From Anastrepha obliqua (taxonomy: Eukaryota; Arthropoda; Insecta; Diptera; Tephritidae), in assembly GCF_027943255.1 (NCBI RefSeq), contig NC_072893.1, forward strand, positions 125,859,784 through 125,923,783: a stretch of DNA of 64,000 nt, given 5' to 3'. The position numbers and the translations under genes are program-made. Below, in pieces: positions 40,701-55,700 of the stretch; the stretch's first letter is position 1, and every line of letters starts with the position of its first letter. The notes beneath the pieces are model-generated. The model was not told the origin of the DNA. It worked only from the letters and a program-made list of their open reading frames with translations, and ran no database searches.

Positions 40701-43700
40701 ATAAATAAATAAATTTGTTTACGAAGTTCATAGAACACCTACGGCGTCATCGGTCCATATTTCTTTTGAAATGAGGAGGGAGCTGCCGTTACGGTGAATG
40801 ACGAGCGCTATCGAGCCATGCTGACTGAATTTTGGTTTCCAAAAAATAATCGGTGACATTTGGTTCCAACAAAATGACGCAACTTGCCATACAGCGCCAT
40901 ACATTGACGCCATACGCCCCGATTTTTGAAAAGAGTAGCCAACATTTGGACTGATCGAATGGACTATGTAACTCGTAGTCACGGCGGACATATGCCGGAT
41001 ATACGAGTATAATAAAAAAAATCATTACATATAATAATATTTCTGTTATATGGTCACTTCAAGTTCTCAAACCCGACATGTAGCGAAATCAGTTTTTAAA
41101 TTACGAAAATTTATTTAAAATAAATTTTAATAAAATGAAAATATACTAATCAATGATATATTGCTTATTTTGGTAAGTTTCATAAATACTCGCTCCAATT
41201 CATGAAGAGCCACTTTACTATCTTCATTCCACCCCAGCATCTTCCTTTTTTAATAATATTATCAATTATTTATCAACTGTATAGTTTGTACAATTAGAGA
41301 AAGAGATTGATTAAAAAATCATACTTTTCTTAAAAAGTTGTTTAAATTTACTCGCTACTATTTTCGCTTGCGATTTCTTTTTTATTTGCTTTCCTTATTT
41401 CGTTTTCATGGATTTCGTTTTCTTATTGAACAGACTTTGCTCTTTACATCGGACAAACTTAATAGAGTTGCATGGAGAATCTGACTCAATTTACGTCCAA
41501 TGGTCTGAACATGATATAAAGCGTCTGTCAAAAGACGTGCCTACATGCCGTTTTAGATTGAAATATCAAAAATTTAGATTTATTCAGGTGTCATTATTTT
41601 TATTCAAAATACGGCTGTTAACAATAAAAACTACTTCAAAACTAATCTTGAGACATGATGTATATAACCTCTTACTGTCAATCTCCCAACTTGAATCCTT
41701 CTAGCAGTGAAACTGTTAACCCCAACCAGAGACTGAGTACCTCATAAAGTGGGAAACCCCAGTGGAAGGAAATGGTGACGATGATGATGGCATCCCTTTA
41801 CTACATTTGAATTCGATATTATTTCAGATGAGTGTTCACATTGTAGGAGTTTCGTATCCCCATCTGATTTAATTATTCAGTTTAGCTATTTCAGGTGATC
41901 GCGTCAGAACGGCCTTTCTCTTATGTATCTAGACAACAACTATGATTATTCTTCTTGTCTGAATGTTAGCGACACTCACAATCAGCATCATCATCAGCGG
42001 GTTTTTGTTAAGTGGATGAGTGGCGGCTTTTATAACTTTCGCTTTCTGGGTAAACACAGCTGTGGTGGAAAATGCACAAATGTGGGGATTAGGTACTGAT
42101 TTTGGGCTCAGTGAAATGATAAATTGGTAACCAAATTTATATAATTTCTCAATATGTTGTTCTTGTAGGTGTGTGTAAATAAAAATTTATTAATGTTAGC
42201 GTGCGAAAAACTTGTTTTTCATTATTTCTTGCGCGCGATTTAGCTGAATTAGATTGAATTCACAAGTGAGGTGGCAAAAAATCATGAGTGCGATTTTAGC
42301 GCTCGCAAGCAATATTCGCTGCACACTGTAATGCACGTGAAAAATGCCTAAATAACTGTATTTGAAATGCATTGAAATGTAAAACTGTGCATCTGGTTAT
42401 ATCTCAACTGGTTGACTTAAAACACTCATAACAGCATCAAAGCATATCCGCTTATCAACGGACGTTGCACTGACGCGCATTGTTTATTATCACATTTTTT
42501 GTATTTTTTATTTTTTTATTTATTAATTATTTTTTAATTTTTGCATTCGCTGCATGTCCTTCCAACGATCGTAGCGTAGTGTCGTCATTTCAAAATCATT
42601 CACTACTCCACAAACATTTTCATTGCGTAAGAGAGTGTGTGTGTGTGTCTGTGAGTAACCGCACGTCATTTGCTGATTTGTGGCCACAGCGACAAAACGA
42701 GACCCAGAAGAAATAGTGTTATAATGAATATTATGAGTGCAAATGCACCAATGGCTCTCATAATTAAATCAAGTGTCCGAGACACTCGACTATGCGACAC
42801 CATTTCAACTGTAAGCACTTACCCCCACACGGAATTTTTTTTGTGTTCGTTAGACAGCTCATTGCATGTTGTACTACACTTTGGTCTCCTCAGGGGCACC
42901 AACATATGAAATTTTACGCCGCACGCACTCATAAATGACTGCACGTACAAATGTACTTTTGCATGTACAAAGTTCTATATCGGTAATTATGTATGTATTC
43001 GTATAAATATGCATACATAAATACACCCTTATGCGTAAATTACTTGCTTAACGGGCTCCAAAGGGGAAAATAAGAAAATGGTATTCGAAAAAATAAAACT
43101 GAGGTAACGCTTTTGGCGATTGGAGCGCTAAAAATTATTTCTTCTCCTGTAAGTTTTGGATTTTTATCCCCATTTTGCTTTATTTTTCAATTTTTTAATT
43201 TTTTTGTATTCAAAACAAATCCTCCTATTTATTCAGAGTGTAGAGAATGCTCTCAATGTGCTGTTGCCTAGTCTGTCGAGACCGCTCTCTCCCTAAGAGC
43301 GACGAAGTCTCTCTTCATTTAATCTGAATCATTTTCTAGGGCATACCAGTAATTAACTTAACTTGTAGGGCTTCTTTATCTCTATACAGCTCTTAGGGTA
43401 ATCACTATACGTGGTTTCAAAGCTAGTTCATGGCCTCGTTAGTATTCCTGCGACGAGTTGCACTCGTATATTAATTTTGTTAATCACAATTAGTTACTCT
43501 TTTTTTGAACTATTCATTGGTTAAAGGAAATGTGTTACACAGCAGGTAGCCAACCTGCTGTAGGCAACTATTCCAGCCTCTTCTTTCACGTGGCGAATCA
43601 AATGATTTGATATATGTTATCTCAGACCTTCTTATCTTGAATCATTCTTCTGCTTCCTGGTTTTCGGAAATCGCTTCTCACTACAGTAACGCTCCATAGA

Positions 43701-46700
43701 AGAGAATTAGGCATTTATTTTCATTCAATGTGTAATAAATTCTGTTTTTTTTTTTTCTTTTCGACATCCTTAGATTAATGCCATTTACGTCATTGTACCA
43801 GAATACAAAGTTTCCTTAAACTTATAGGGAATGCTCATTAAAACTCAATACAATATTTTTTTGTAGGAAGTTGGGCGCAGAGAAATACTCTGATTTCTTA
43901 AAGGGGCACAATAATAGTAATCATAAAAATAATTGTAATAATCATAATAATCATTATAATGATATTAATATTAATAATAATAGCGAATGCTGCTATTTCC
44001 ACCATAGTCGTTTTTACGTTATTGGAGCGACCCAAACTTCTATCTGGCCAACAACTGTAACATTCTGTGAGAATTTGTCTGCTGTCTGTTATGGACATGT
44101 TCTCGAAAAATGTTAACAGGTCACTGCAACAGCGATATTCATTTTATTTATAAGCCCAAAATGGCTGATTTACTAATTTACTTTTTCATGGATGGTATTT
44201 TATTAAAAATAAGCTGCAATGGATCACCTTGTACTACTCAGTAGTGTAAATAAGAAATATCTACTCTTCACCTTTGGCCCTTGTTTATTTTTCAGCGTTT
44301 TTTTTATTCCAAAACAGTCCAAGAATAACAAAATTTTATGGATTTGCTTGCTTTTATCAGCTGATATTTACAGTTTTGCCGATTTCAGGATTCTTCGGAT
44401 AGTTTTCCAGTAAATATTCCATCTGATCTCTCCCAAAGAGAAATTGAGAGTGTTCCAGTAAATATTCCATCTAACCCTCTTAATGAAAAAGATATGCGAA
44501 ATAGTAAAGGAGCAGAAAACCCGTAAAACCATCAATTTTCTAGAATAACTGCTAGTTTCTTTATATTAAAAATTAAGAGTGAAACAAGTGATTTAAGGCA
44601 TATGAAACATTTAAAAAAGGTGCATTACTATACTTCTCCAGGTCTATTCCGTAGAGTTCAAAGTGTATTTATTTACTCTTCCACACCTACAGTTTTTATA
44701 TTTACTTTTTCCAAAGCTAAATTAAACTTTCTGATTTGCTTTAATTGGCATCAGCTGTGTTCGTGCAGTTGTTTTTCTGCTTAAAAATTTACTGCTTTTC
44801 TAACAAAAACTACCAGCTTCCCTACAAAATGAAATGTAATTTTAGTACTCTCCCTCAATTTCCCCTACTTTGTTGGAGTTTAGCGTATGCGAATACCAAA
44901 AGCTGTTAGTTTTAGACAATTTCAATAGGTTAGCTTTGCTAACAGAACTTTCTTCCACGGCATTGCCACGTGGTTTCTAATATTGATTAACATTTTAGCA
45001 ACAAAATTGAGTTTAACGCATCGAAAAATTTACCTGTCTATTTCGTAATGCTTATTTTAGAAGAAATAGTTCAGTAGCTGTTTTTATAATGTGAAATATC
45101 ACATATTTTTTCTCTTTTAGAGGTATTACTCCTGAAGCAGAATAGAGAACCTCTCTCTCTGACATTTGGTTTCAAAACCTATTAACACATACACTAATGC
45201 ATATGTAAGTGCATACATGTGTACGTTTGTATAACGCAAAAAGGCCATAATCAACTATGAACAAAGCAAATCCGCCACAATCTCACTTGACGTTTACTAA
45301 ACCATTTTATGCCCGCCTTTGTGCAATCATAATTGTGTTGGCCATCATGTAGTTGTAAATGTTTATTTTTGCTGAATGCCGGTGGGTTGGTGCGTGCATG
45401 CCTCATAGAGCTGTCAGCGCCTGCCTAACTGACGCCAACAAACAGCAAACACATGCTCAACACACACCGCATGAATATGCAAGTCACGGTGACTGTCAAT
45501 GCACTGCGAATATGCGAGCTGACAAAGGAAAAGGAAAAGGAAATAGCATCAAGTGACTTGAAATGGAGCCAAGCGCGCGAGAGCGCTGGAAGGGCAGTGA
45601 AATGCAGTAATGAGACTATCGTAATGAGAATTGACTCGTTCATTTGTGTGAACGCATATATTTGTGTGTGTTTCGGATACTTTTGTGTGCTTTGTTAGTG
45701 TCTATTAAAAATAGATTAGATTTATGAGCTCATCATAAATACATGCTATGTTGACGGCGGCGGTGACACTGTGGTGCGCCACATGCTGCGTCGTAATGAG
45801 TGGGCTAATTAAGCTTCAATAAGTTAATAAAATATGAATTTCTAATTGTAATAATTACTTTTACTAGAGCCTCAGACACAACCGTCGCCCAGCAGCCTCG
45901 AAAACCTTGGAGCCTGCAGCAGTGCCGGAGTGATTTATGGGCATTAGCGGCGCATAGGTCATAAATACTTCATTCACAAAAGGCAGAAAGCCTTCTAGAA
46001 GTGTTTAATTTATAGTTCCACATTTATCATTTCTAGTAGGAAAATTTTGGGTAAAATATCAAATTAAACAAATCACAAAAGCTGCAGCTCTAGGGTCGGT
46101 AAACGGACTGTACTAATATTATTCAAAATGAGATTTATCTTTATGCGTGATGCTCAAAAAATAGGCATATTGACCAAAAAAAAATTTTATGTGAAATTAT
46201 TTTGAAAGCCACACCACAAATTTTTATTAAATTCATTCGACAATGTTTCAGTCGCAAGTTTCTCCCTGAATGCCTTCAATAACTGCAAGCCTGCATTTTT
46301 AACGAAAGAAATATAAATTATGACGTTCGAATACAAGAATGATAGGTTTACCAGGTTTGCTCTTTAACTATGGTGAAAAAGAAAGTTGTGAGCCGAATTC
46401 TGCACGACCATTTCACATGTGGACTTTTTTCATATTTCAAATCCTAAGTAATGTCAGTCCATCAGCTGATTCTGTCAAATTCGCTAAGAGCCGAATAACG
46501 GTCTGTTGAAGAGCATACCTCTAAAAATCGTTTCACCATGGTTCGAAAGTATTTTCTGCTACTGGAGGAACAAGTTTGCGTGACTTCATCAAAATCGGAT
46601 TTAATCTTCTTCGTCTGTTAATTCAAAATTCATATCACACTGTGATTACTTATCCGTAGCATACCGACTTTTAACCTTAAGGCTTGTACTCGAAACTAGC

Positions 46701-49700
46701 AGCTTTGTGTAAAATTACAAAAACAAAAACACATGTTTCCAAACTTCTTTGAAAGTTAATGGCAAACCTCGGTGTAGATTTCTGTAATGAAAAAGTTTCT
46801 CATAAAATTTATCTGTCATTCGGAGGCGCATACAACTGTTTTTTCGGAATAACGTCCGTGAAGTCGGCACGACTTGTAGTCTCACAGTTACACCTTTAGT
46901 ACGCAGGCTGGCACATCTCCACAATCTGCTACTCTCCAGGCGGAAACAGCAAAAGGGGATGGTTGGCTCAAAGGCTTCTCGACGAAACTCCGCGCGTCTT
47001 AGATCATTATGAATATGTTTTACATGGGAGCAGATTCCCTTCCAGTTAGCAGTTGATTTCAGCATAAAATCTACGATTTTCGCTCCGTTTAAGAGTTTAA
47101 AGGTTAGAGCTTAGAGTGGGCATTGGAACATGACATGATCAACATCTTCTTTCTTCCCCGTGCAGATTGGACAGTTTGGTGAACTGTCATGGCCAAATCT
47201 ATTGAGGTATTTCGAAATGCTTCGTGCCATTAAAGGAATTGAGTTGGGTAGTAGTTGCTCCCGTATGGATCCTTTCTAACCACGCCGTAAGGGTAGATAT
47301 TGGCCCCTATTATGAGTTGGATTCGATCTTCGATATTCGTTGGTTGTCGAAGATCGAAAAACGAATGTCTATTTGGTATTATGAGCGGTGCAACTCTGTC
47401 GAAATTTTCGTTGTATACCGAATTTAGAGTCCAATGCAATTGTGCTTTCGATTGAGTAGCGTATTGTGGGAAAACTGGTTAAAATGTAAGTTGTTTGCGA
47501 TCATTTATAGTAACGAAATAATAAATATGTATATACCTATTTTGTTAATTTTATGCAAGTCGAAAGTCGTGAGTACCAAACAGCAATTAGAAAGGCTAGT
47601 TGCATTAATGGAAGAGAATCCACAATTCGCAAAAGGGATTTGCACCAAAGTTCAAGCAGAAAAAAAATGGCAGGAATTTACAACGGAGCTGAATTGCTTG
47701 GGACTACCAGTTAGAACGGCAGCAAAATGGATTAAGGTTAATAATGGTTTTTTTTTGTGTGATGTTTATAGAAATACATTTTTATTTTCCCTAGGCAGGT
47801 ATGGGCTGACATGAAGTCAAAAGCGAAAAAAATGTCGCAAAGCAAAGCTGAACTCCCTAACAAACTTCAGGGACTTTCAACTACCGAAGAAAGTGTAATC
47901 GGTTTACTGCAACTTGATGCCTGCATAAATCCGCCTGGGGTGGAATTTGGCCTGGATACAACGTACTCAATTGGTACGATCCCTGAGCACAAAATCGCAG
48001 AACTGTGGCTAGCTTTAAAATATTTGGAATGGATTTGGCTCGGGTGCACTGCTGCAACTGGTTTTCTGTACTGGACAGTAGGTTCATAAATGCCTCTGTA
48101 AGGAAATTTCTGTAATATTAAGTACGTCACACATTTTGAAAATTCTAAACTTACTCAGTGGAAGCCATTTCTAGGGGGTTGGATGCGTCCCTCAACCGTT
48201 TTCTACTTCTAGCTCGTTCCACTAATCTTTCATCGTCCGATGAATCGTCGAACCACAACTCCGTTGTACTCATTTTCACAAAAAATAGTTTTTTTAACTT
48301 TTAAAAATGTTGTTAGCAAAGAATTTCAACACAATCGGGTTTTCTTTTATTTTGATTTGCTGTATCAGCTTAGAAAAAATTATCTATTGTAAATGCGTCG
48401 AGCGATCGAAATTCACAATAGTCCTATTCTTCAACGAATGAGCACCATAATACCAAATGAAAATTCGTTCGATCAGCACTTTCGACTACAGTCGAAGATC
48501 GAATGTTGCTCATAATAAGGGCCATTAACTCATGGGCCCATTTACTCTTCGGCGAACTGTTCCAGTTGTTTTAAAAAATATTATATGACAAACCTGTAAG
48601 TCAATATTTATAAACCAATTTTAAACTTTTGTGTAGAAGCTGTTTAAAATAAAAATTTGTCTTAAGGACTAGTATATGGCAACCCTATCTTTTATAGCAA
48701 GTTATTTATTGTAAACAAAAATTAAAAGCTTTAAGAGTTTGTGCAAACTACAAATAAATTTTGAATGTCTTAAAATAATTATATACGGCAACTTTGTTGA
48801 AAATTTCCCATTTATATCTTTTATTTATTTATTAATATTTTATATTTCACCATTTTTAAATTACTTTGTGCGAAAATGCATTTATCAACACTAATTCTAA
48901 TCTATCGACACTATCGACAACAAAGCCGAAAGTTGGATAAATAAAATCACTGCATACTAAAGGGTGTTTTTTTAGAGGTTAGGTTTTCAAGATGAAATAA
49001 AATGTATATAATTTAATGGCCAAGAATTTAGCTTTATTATAAAGATAAGGGTTTGCCATTATGTTTTAAAAATGATTTCGGGCAAGTGGCCGCCGCGGCT
49101 GGCTCGAATAAATTCCTGCCGAGAGGCCCAATTTTCGACCACTTTTTGCAGCAATTGGGGCCGTATGTCAGCAATAACACGCCGAATATTCTCTTCCAAG
49201 ACGTCAATCGTCTCGGTCTTATCTGCGTAGACAAGCGACTTCACATAGCCCCACAAGAAATAGTCCAGCGGTGTTATATCGCACGATCTTGGAGGCCACG
49301 CCACAGGTCCACGGCGCGAGATAATGCGCTCACCAAAAGTTTCCTTCAATAAATCGATTGTTGCGTTGGCTGTATGGCATGTAGCGCCGTCTTGTTGGAA
49401 CCAAAGGTCGTCCACATCAACATCGTCCAATTCAGGCACGAAAAAGTCATTAATCATGGCTCTATAGCGCTCTCCATTGACTGTAACATTATGGCCGGCT
49501 TCATTTTTAAAGAAATATGGATCAATGATTCCCTCTGCCCATAGAGCGCACTAAACAGTGACTTTTTGAGGATGTAACGGCGTCTCAGCAATGGCTTGTG
49601 GATTATGTTCACTCAAAATGCGACAATTTTGCTTATTGACATACCCATTCAACCAAAAGTGAGCTTCATCGCTGAAAAAAAATGTCTTGTGAAAATCGGG

Positions 49701-52700
49701 ATCGGTGGCCATCTCGTTTTGGGCCCATTCACCGAACGTGCGATGCGCTTGATGGTCGTTCGGCTTCAATTCTTACACGAGTTGGATTTTGTAAGCTCGC
49801 AAACCAAGATCCTTCCGCAAAATCTTCCATAAAGTGGATGGGCACATCTCCAATTGCTGCGCGCGATGGCGGATGGACTCATTCGAGCCTTCTTCGATAC
49901 TCTGCTCCACAGCAGCAATAGCGTCTTCGGTGCGCACTGTACGACGTCTCTGAGGATGCGTATTATCCACTAGATCAAACGTGGTGCGAAACCGATCCAT
50001 GGTTAATCGAATTAGTGACTCTGATGGACGATTATGTCGACCGAATATTGGACGCAGCGCGCGATGCGTCGCGCGAACCGAACCATTATTTTCGTAATAA
50101 ATTTGCACGATTTGCAAACGTTGTTCAGGTGTAAGTCTATTCATTATGAAATGGCAAACCAAACTGAGCATAAATCAAGTGACAGCTGTCAAAAAGACCA
50201 TCTACGAAAAAAGTAGTGCCAACTTGAAAACCTAACCTCTAAAAAAACACGCTGTATGTTGTTTAAAAGTATACCAGGAAATTTTTTGTTAAATAACGAT
50301 CTTCAATGTGCTTATACTGCGCTGTTAAGCTTCTATGAAGAGAATATTAGCTTAACTTTATACCCCTATTATAAGCTCACATCGTGCAAAACGCAAGGTA
50401 AAATTTGTTCTCCTTTGCATTTTTTTCGTCTCCTTCCTTTTTACCTGCTTAATAGTTAAGTGCATGTATAAGGTCATCCCAATTTTCACATCCATTTCTG
50501 TTTATTGCTGCTACCGTTTTACATATTTTTCGCTCCTTTGCAACACAAAACAGCAACAGCAGTTGCAAACAGCTGTTACATTTCATTTTACTTCCCACAC
50601 AAATAAATACAGGGACATGTGCAGCAGTACGAGTATAGGTATGATGGAGATAATGCAATAATAAGTAACCTTGATTTTTGTCTGCAGCGTTGCATACTTT
50701 GAAGGGCAACCATTGCCGAAAGCATAAAAATCACCATTAACCAACCACCTGGAGTAATTGAATGTTGTATGTGGAGTAATGGAAAAGTTCGAGGTTGCTA
50801 GCTGCTGTTGTGTGGTCAAGGTGAATGACGTTGATGATGAAGGCGAATTTTAAAATAAACTCAAATATTGTGCAAACGTGCAGCATTAATTACATTTTTC
50901 TCCAAATAGCGGTGCTTAATGCTGCCCGGTCTTCGTTTGCCTGTATACGGTTGAATAATACATACAAATATATACAAGTGTATGTGTACAGTTGTTCGAT
51001 ATGTTGCCTTTCAGTGCGGCTTCATTATTTGTAAAGTTTTTTGATTGCAAATCCTTACCATGCTTCTGAACATATAGTACATACGAGTAGGTATGTATGC
51101 ATATAAATGTAGCAATCTGATTTAAAATTGTTCTGCTTATGTTATTATTATTTATTTGTATACTATGCGAACTCGTGCGGGTCCAATCTTCTTATTATTG
51201 CGAAATATGATTACTGAAATCTGATTACTAATTAAACGAGCCAAATTCGCAAAGGTCAGAGGTGAGTATATGTGTATGTGTTGGCATTTCGTTAAACCAG
51301 CCATCAACTTGTGCAAGTATTATGAACAGAAATGAGAGGTTTGAAATTAACATATGTATGAGCAATTGGGCTGGTGTATTTGAGCGAGCAAACTACACCA
51401 TTTGCCGCAGGTTTCAAGTCCACTGTATACATGAAATATGAAATGATAGAAAAAGTTTTTCTCCTCCGATGGCATTGGAGGGGCAGACCATTTGTGGGGT
51501 AATCTTAACATACACATTACAATGTGAGCAATTCGGCCAAAGTTTTAATGAAGTTGTAGACACATACTACATAAAGTATATGTATATGTATTAAGTTTAT
51601 TAGTTTGTTGCACTTATAAGGCACTTCCAGTAATTTTGTACTCCAAGAGAATTATACATTTACTATTTACTGAAAATAAGTTTATGCAATGTAAATTAAT
51701 AAATTAAATCGCTCTTCACCTTCTTCTGAGTGCTCTAATAAATGTCTTACCCTTTCGCCCACGATTTACCTTTTCACCTACACCTTTGACCAGTTTTTTT
51801 GGAGATTAAATTTTAGATTTAAAAAAATCGCAGAACATTTACACGTGGAAAGACCAACAAGACTACACTGAACAACAAGTAAAGTATAGAAGCGCAAAAA
51901 ATGGGAGAAGAATAGCCAGATGCCAGTGATGGTCGAAGGCTACGTTGATTGCGTTGTTTGTTTAAAAAAAACTGTTTGTTTTACTCGATAAAGTGTCAAA
52001 CAAGCTTCGGGCGCCTGCAGCCGCTTTTGAAACAAGCAAAAAATATGAAATTTTACGAGAGTGGGCTGAAATGTAATCAGGTCTAGGACAGAAAATAATA
52101 TAATATATTTAGGGGCGAACTCAAATAATTTTCAATATAAAATCTCAGTTTCCCTCTTCAATATTTTGGCGGCATGCAAGGCTCAATAAATTTATCAAAA
52201 GGCTCAAATAATTTATCACACTGGCTATTACGAGCTATTAACAAACCTTTCGAGCTGTTAAGCTCAAGTAAATAAATCCGTAAATAAGTGTGCAAATTTG
52301 CCTTTCCACCGACTAATTTCTACACGTATTTAATCACAGAAGGTATTATTCACAGGAGTCCAAAACTGGTAAATGTGTGGAGACGCAGGCTATTTTCTGT
52401 GATCAGTGTCCGATTTTAAAAATAATTTTTTACTGGTATCCTGCAAACTGAAGTTAGTCTCTTTTTGGCTAGTAAACTGTTTTTTTTTTTATTTTATTTG
52501 AAATTTATGAAAATTATTTGCAACAATCAGCTGATGCATTTTCTTGCCTTGACCATTTACGTTCTAGTTCGCCCTCGTAAGTATGAAAGCAAGAAAAAAA
52601 TAAAAATTTTCCAAGTAAATATCAAATTGGAATTGGTGTTGCCTCGTGGTTATACAAGGCAAAACATAAAAAGCGTATAACGGTAAAAAAATGTTTTCCC

Positions 52701-55700
52701 ATTAACCACTATAACAGGCAAGAAAAATAAGAAAAGCACTAAATAAACTTTGCAAAGTAGCAAATTACCAACCAACCAGATAAAAGCGATTTACATTTTC
52801 TTGTTTGTTTTATTTTTTATTCTTTATTTTTTGCTCTCTTCTGATGGTGTTTTTACACAGCAAGTTATGTAAGTAAGACGTCTGAAATAAGAAATTGAAA
52901 TAAAGGTGCAAGTATAAAATGGGCGTGAAATGAAGTGCACACAATGAACGCGGTTTACTTTTGTGGGTTGGGTGTAGGAGTTGACTTCATATTTTCATTT
53001 GCTGTCTGTTTATAGTTAGATATAGGTGGATAATAGTTACCCGAACAAATGTAAATGAAGTTTAAATTTTAGTTGAAATTAGTTATCACTCTATTAGTGT
53101 TGCATTGCTAACGAATATATTCATTTAAAAGAAAAAATATGAGGTTAAAAAAAGCTTTGAAACACGTATGCAATTTGTGAAGTGGTAGGATAGCGTGACT
53201 CCCATACATATGACTCGAATTCGATATATATGACCATTGTGGGTATTAAACTTCACATTACAGGTAGCTTTGGCCCCTCCGTAGGGAAAAACTTTTGAGT
53301 GAGTTTCTTAAAGCTGTATGCTCTTTTTATAACAAAATCAATTGGAGGAGAAGCACGACCAAATCCTTAACAAAGAATGTGCGCTCCAATTATATATATA
53401 TTTGTGTATATATCTACATATGTATATATATATATATATATATGTGTTAGCACCGAAGTGGCAAAAAGTAATTTCAAATACGAAGTTTAACTGTATGTGC
53501 GAAACAACCATGAATTCCTTGGTTCCACTGCGTATACGCAACCTCGCGTAGCTGAAGGTTGTCAACAGAGTTTTGTAGCATGGGAAAATCGTTTATTATG
53601 GTTCATCTGTAAATAAACTAATCTTTTAACGGAAATGAAAAATAAAGAATACTATGAAATACTAAAAGTAGGTAATTATTAATAAGTCAAAAAAAATTAT
53701 CTTAAACCAGCAAAGTTTTTTTCCTCCTTTTTGCTATCGGGTCGGGTTGGTAACCAGAAATCGCCAAGTTGGAGGACTGACTGCAAGCCTCTCAGGAGCA
53801 GTTAAAGTAAAAAAAAAACGAAAGAAAGAAAACGAATCTTAAATCATTAATCTGAGGCATGTGGTTCAGCATCCGCTCTAAGCAACCTTGTTTTTATTAT
53901 AAAAAAAGGTGGAAATAAATATGTAAACAGCGTTAAGGCCACTCTTAAATGATTTTATTATGAAAAAAATATCTGTTTTTAATATCATTTGAAAATAAAT
54001 TTTTAATACTTTTTTCAAGAAGTTGCATAATTTTGACCGGCAATGTTTTTCTTCTATGTAACTTTGAACAAGCAATTTAGACCACAAAAATGAGACAAAT
54101 TCGATTTTTTGAAGTGCGTAACTAATTTACTATGGAGTCTTTTTTAGTTGCATTAGACGTGGCGTTATGAATAGCTAGGACAGCTGAGAATGGCAAACTG
54201 GGTTGGCATTTCTGTTCATCATGAATCGTTTAGCGCCAGAATAACGCTTCCAAATGGTGAAAATTTATTTTGCAAAAAAAAAAAAACAGTCTATTCCCGA
54301 AGTTCGTAGAGGACTGGCGGCAGCATCGATCCTTATTTATTTTAAAATGAGGAAGGAGCTGCCGTTACGGTGAATGGCGAGCGCTATCGAGACATGCTGC
54401 CTAAATTTTTGTCTCAGCTAAGCATCGACCCGACATTCGGCTCTAACAAGATAGCTCAACTTGCCATACAGCTCACTTAACAATCGATTTATTGCAATAT
54501 TCAAGCCACCATTGACGCCATATGACTAGATTTATTGGAAAAAGTAGTAACAAAATCTATATAGTCAATTTGAGAATATTTATGTTTTGTATTATCATTT
54601 TAAGTTCTCAAGCTCATAAAAAACACTCGATACCTTAGAAACAAAAAAAGGTATAATATTATACCTCCGCTGAGGTGACATAAAGTCAGTCAAGAGATGG
54701 CGGGTTGGCGTTATGCATACTTAGGCAAATGAATTGACCGCTTATCATATATGTATGTGTGTGTGTATGTATGTGTATATGTATGTATATCTATCTAAGA
54801 ATTTCAAATGAAGTGAAAATTGTAGCTTTTTACTGTGCAGCGGGGAGTTCAAGTCTTCTAAGCACTGCAAATCTGAGCTGTTGCCCGCACATTGTTGTTG
54901 CTCTTTTTGCCTTTAGGCTGCTTTACCTATTTTCTTCTCTTCCTTTTATCAAGTTTATCTCGTTGTTTATTTTTTTCTTGTTTTTTGCTTGCTTAGCAAA
55001 CTTGTTTATTTATTTAATATATTTTTTTTTTTGTGAGCACAATTTATAAAGTACTGCCACTCACTTAGAACTTTCATTGAGTAAGAAGTGACAGCAGCAA
55101 GGAAAGTAACATTACAAAGTAAACGACACGTCGGCAATCACATTTTGCCTGCGGCAGTAAATATGTATGTGCGTAGTACCAAGGAAAGAATTCGATGCTA
55201 AGAAATGTTGAAAACGTGTCTGCACTCATGCACCTCTTCACACATCCAATTCAAATAAGAAAAAATGTATACATATATAAAACAAACACGCAAAAGCAAT
55301 AAAGTCAGCGCAGACACAATAACCACTTTGGTTGTAAGTTAGATAGACAGACCGAAGCGCCGGCACACATATCGTCCATGCATATGTTTAAGAGGAAACG
55401 TATGCCATTAACCTCGGCGATACACACGCAAATAATTATGTGAAAATACATATGCACACATGCGTGTTTTGCATATGCAGGCATACGTATGTTTGTGCTT
55501 CAATGGTATGTGCATGTATGTAGGCATGCATGTATGGGTATATGTGACTTTTAGTTTGACTTTACCTGGTGTTTGTCGTTGACTCTGCGGTATTCCACTC
55601 AGCCTACTTTTTATAAATTATGTGCGATAAACAAGTAAATGGTAAGAATAAAAGCAAAGAAAAAAGCTAAGGCATACAACGCTTTAAGGACTTCGTTTCT

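Larger units (their letters stand above)
47302..48523. mobile_element. PIF/Harbinger-like element, internally collapsed
   Basis: 1222 bp with ends GGCCCCTATTATGAG and, inverted, GGCCCTTATTATGAG, flanked by ATT on both sides (3-bp duplication). The left part carries a Myb/SANT-like gene on the + strand and the right part the start of a transposase on the minus strand. They face each other, as in two-gene Harbinger elements. The DDE catalytic region and the end of the Myb-like gene are absent; the join lies near 47965. Confidence 0.78.
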
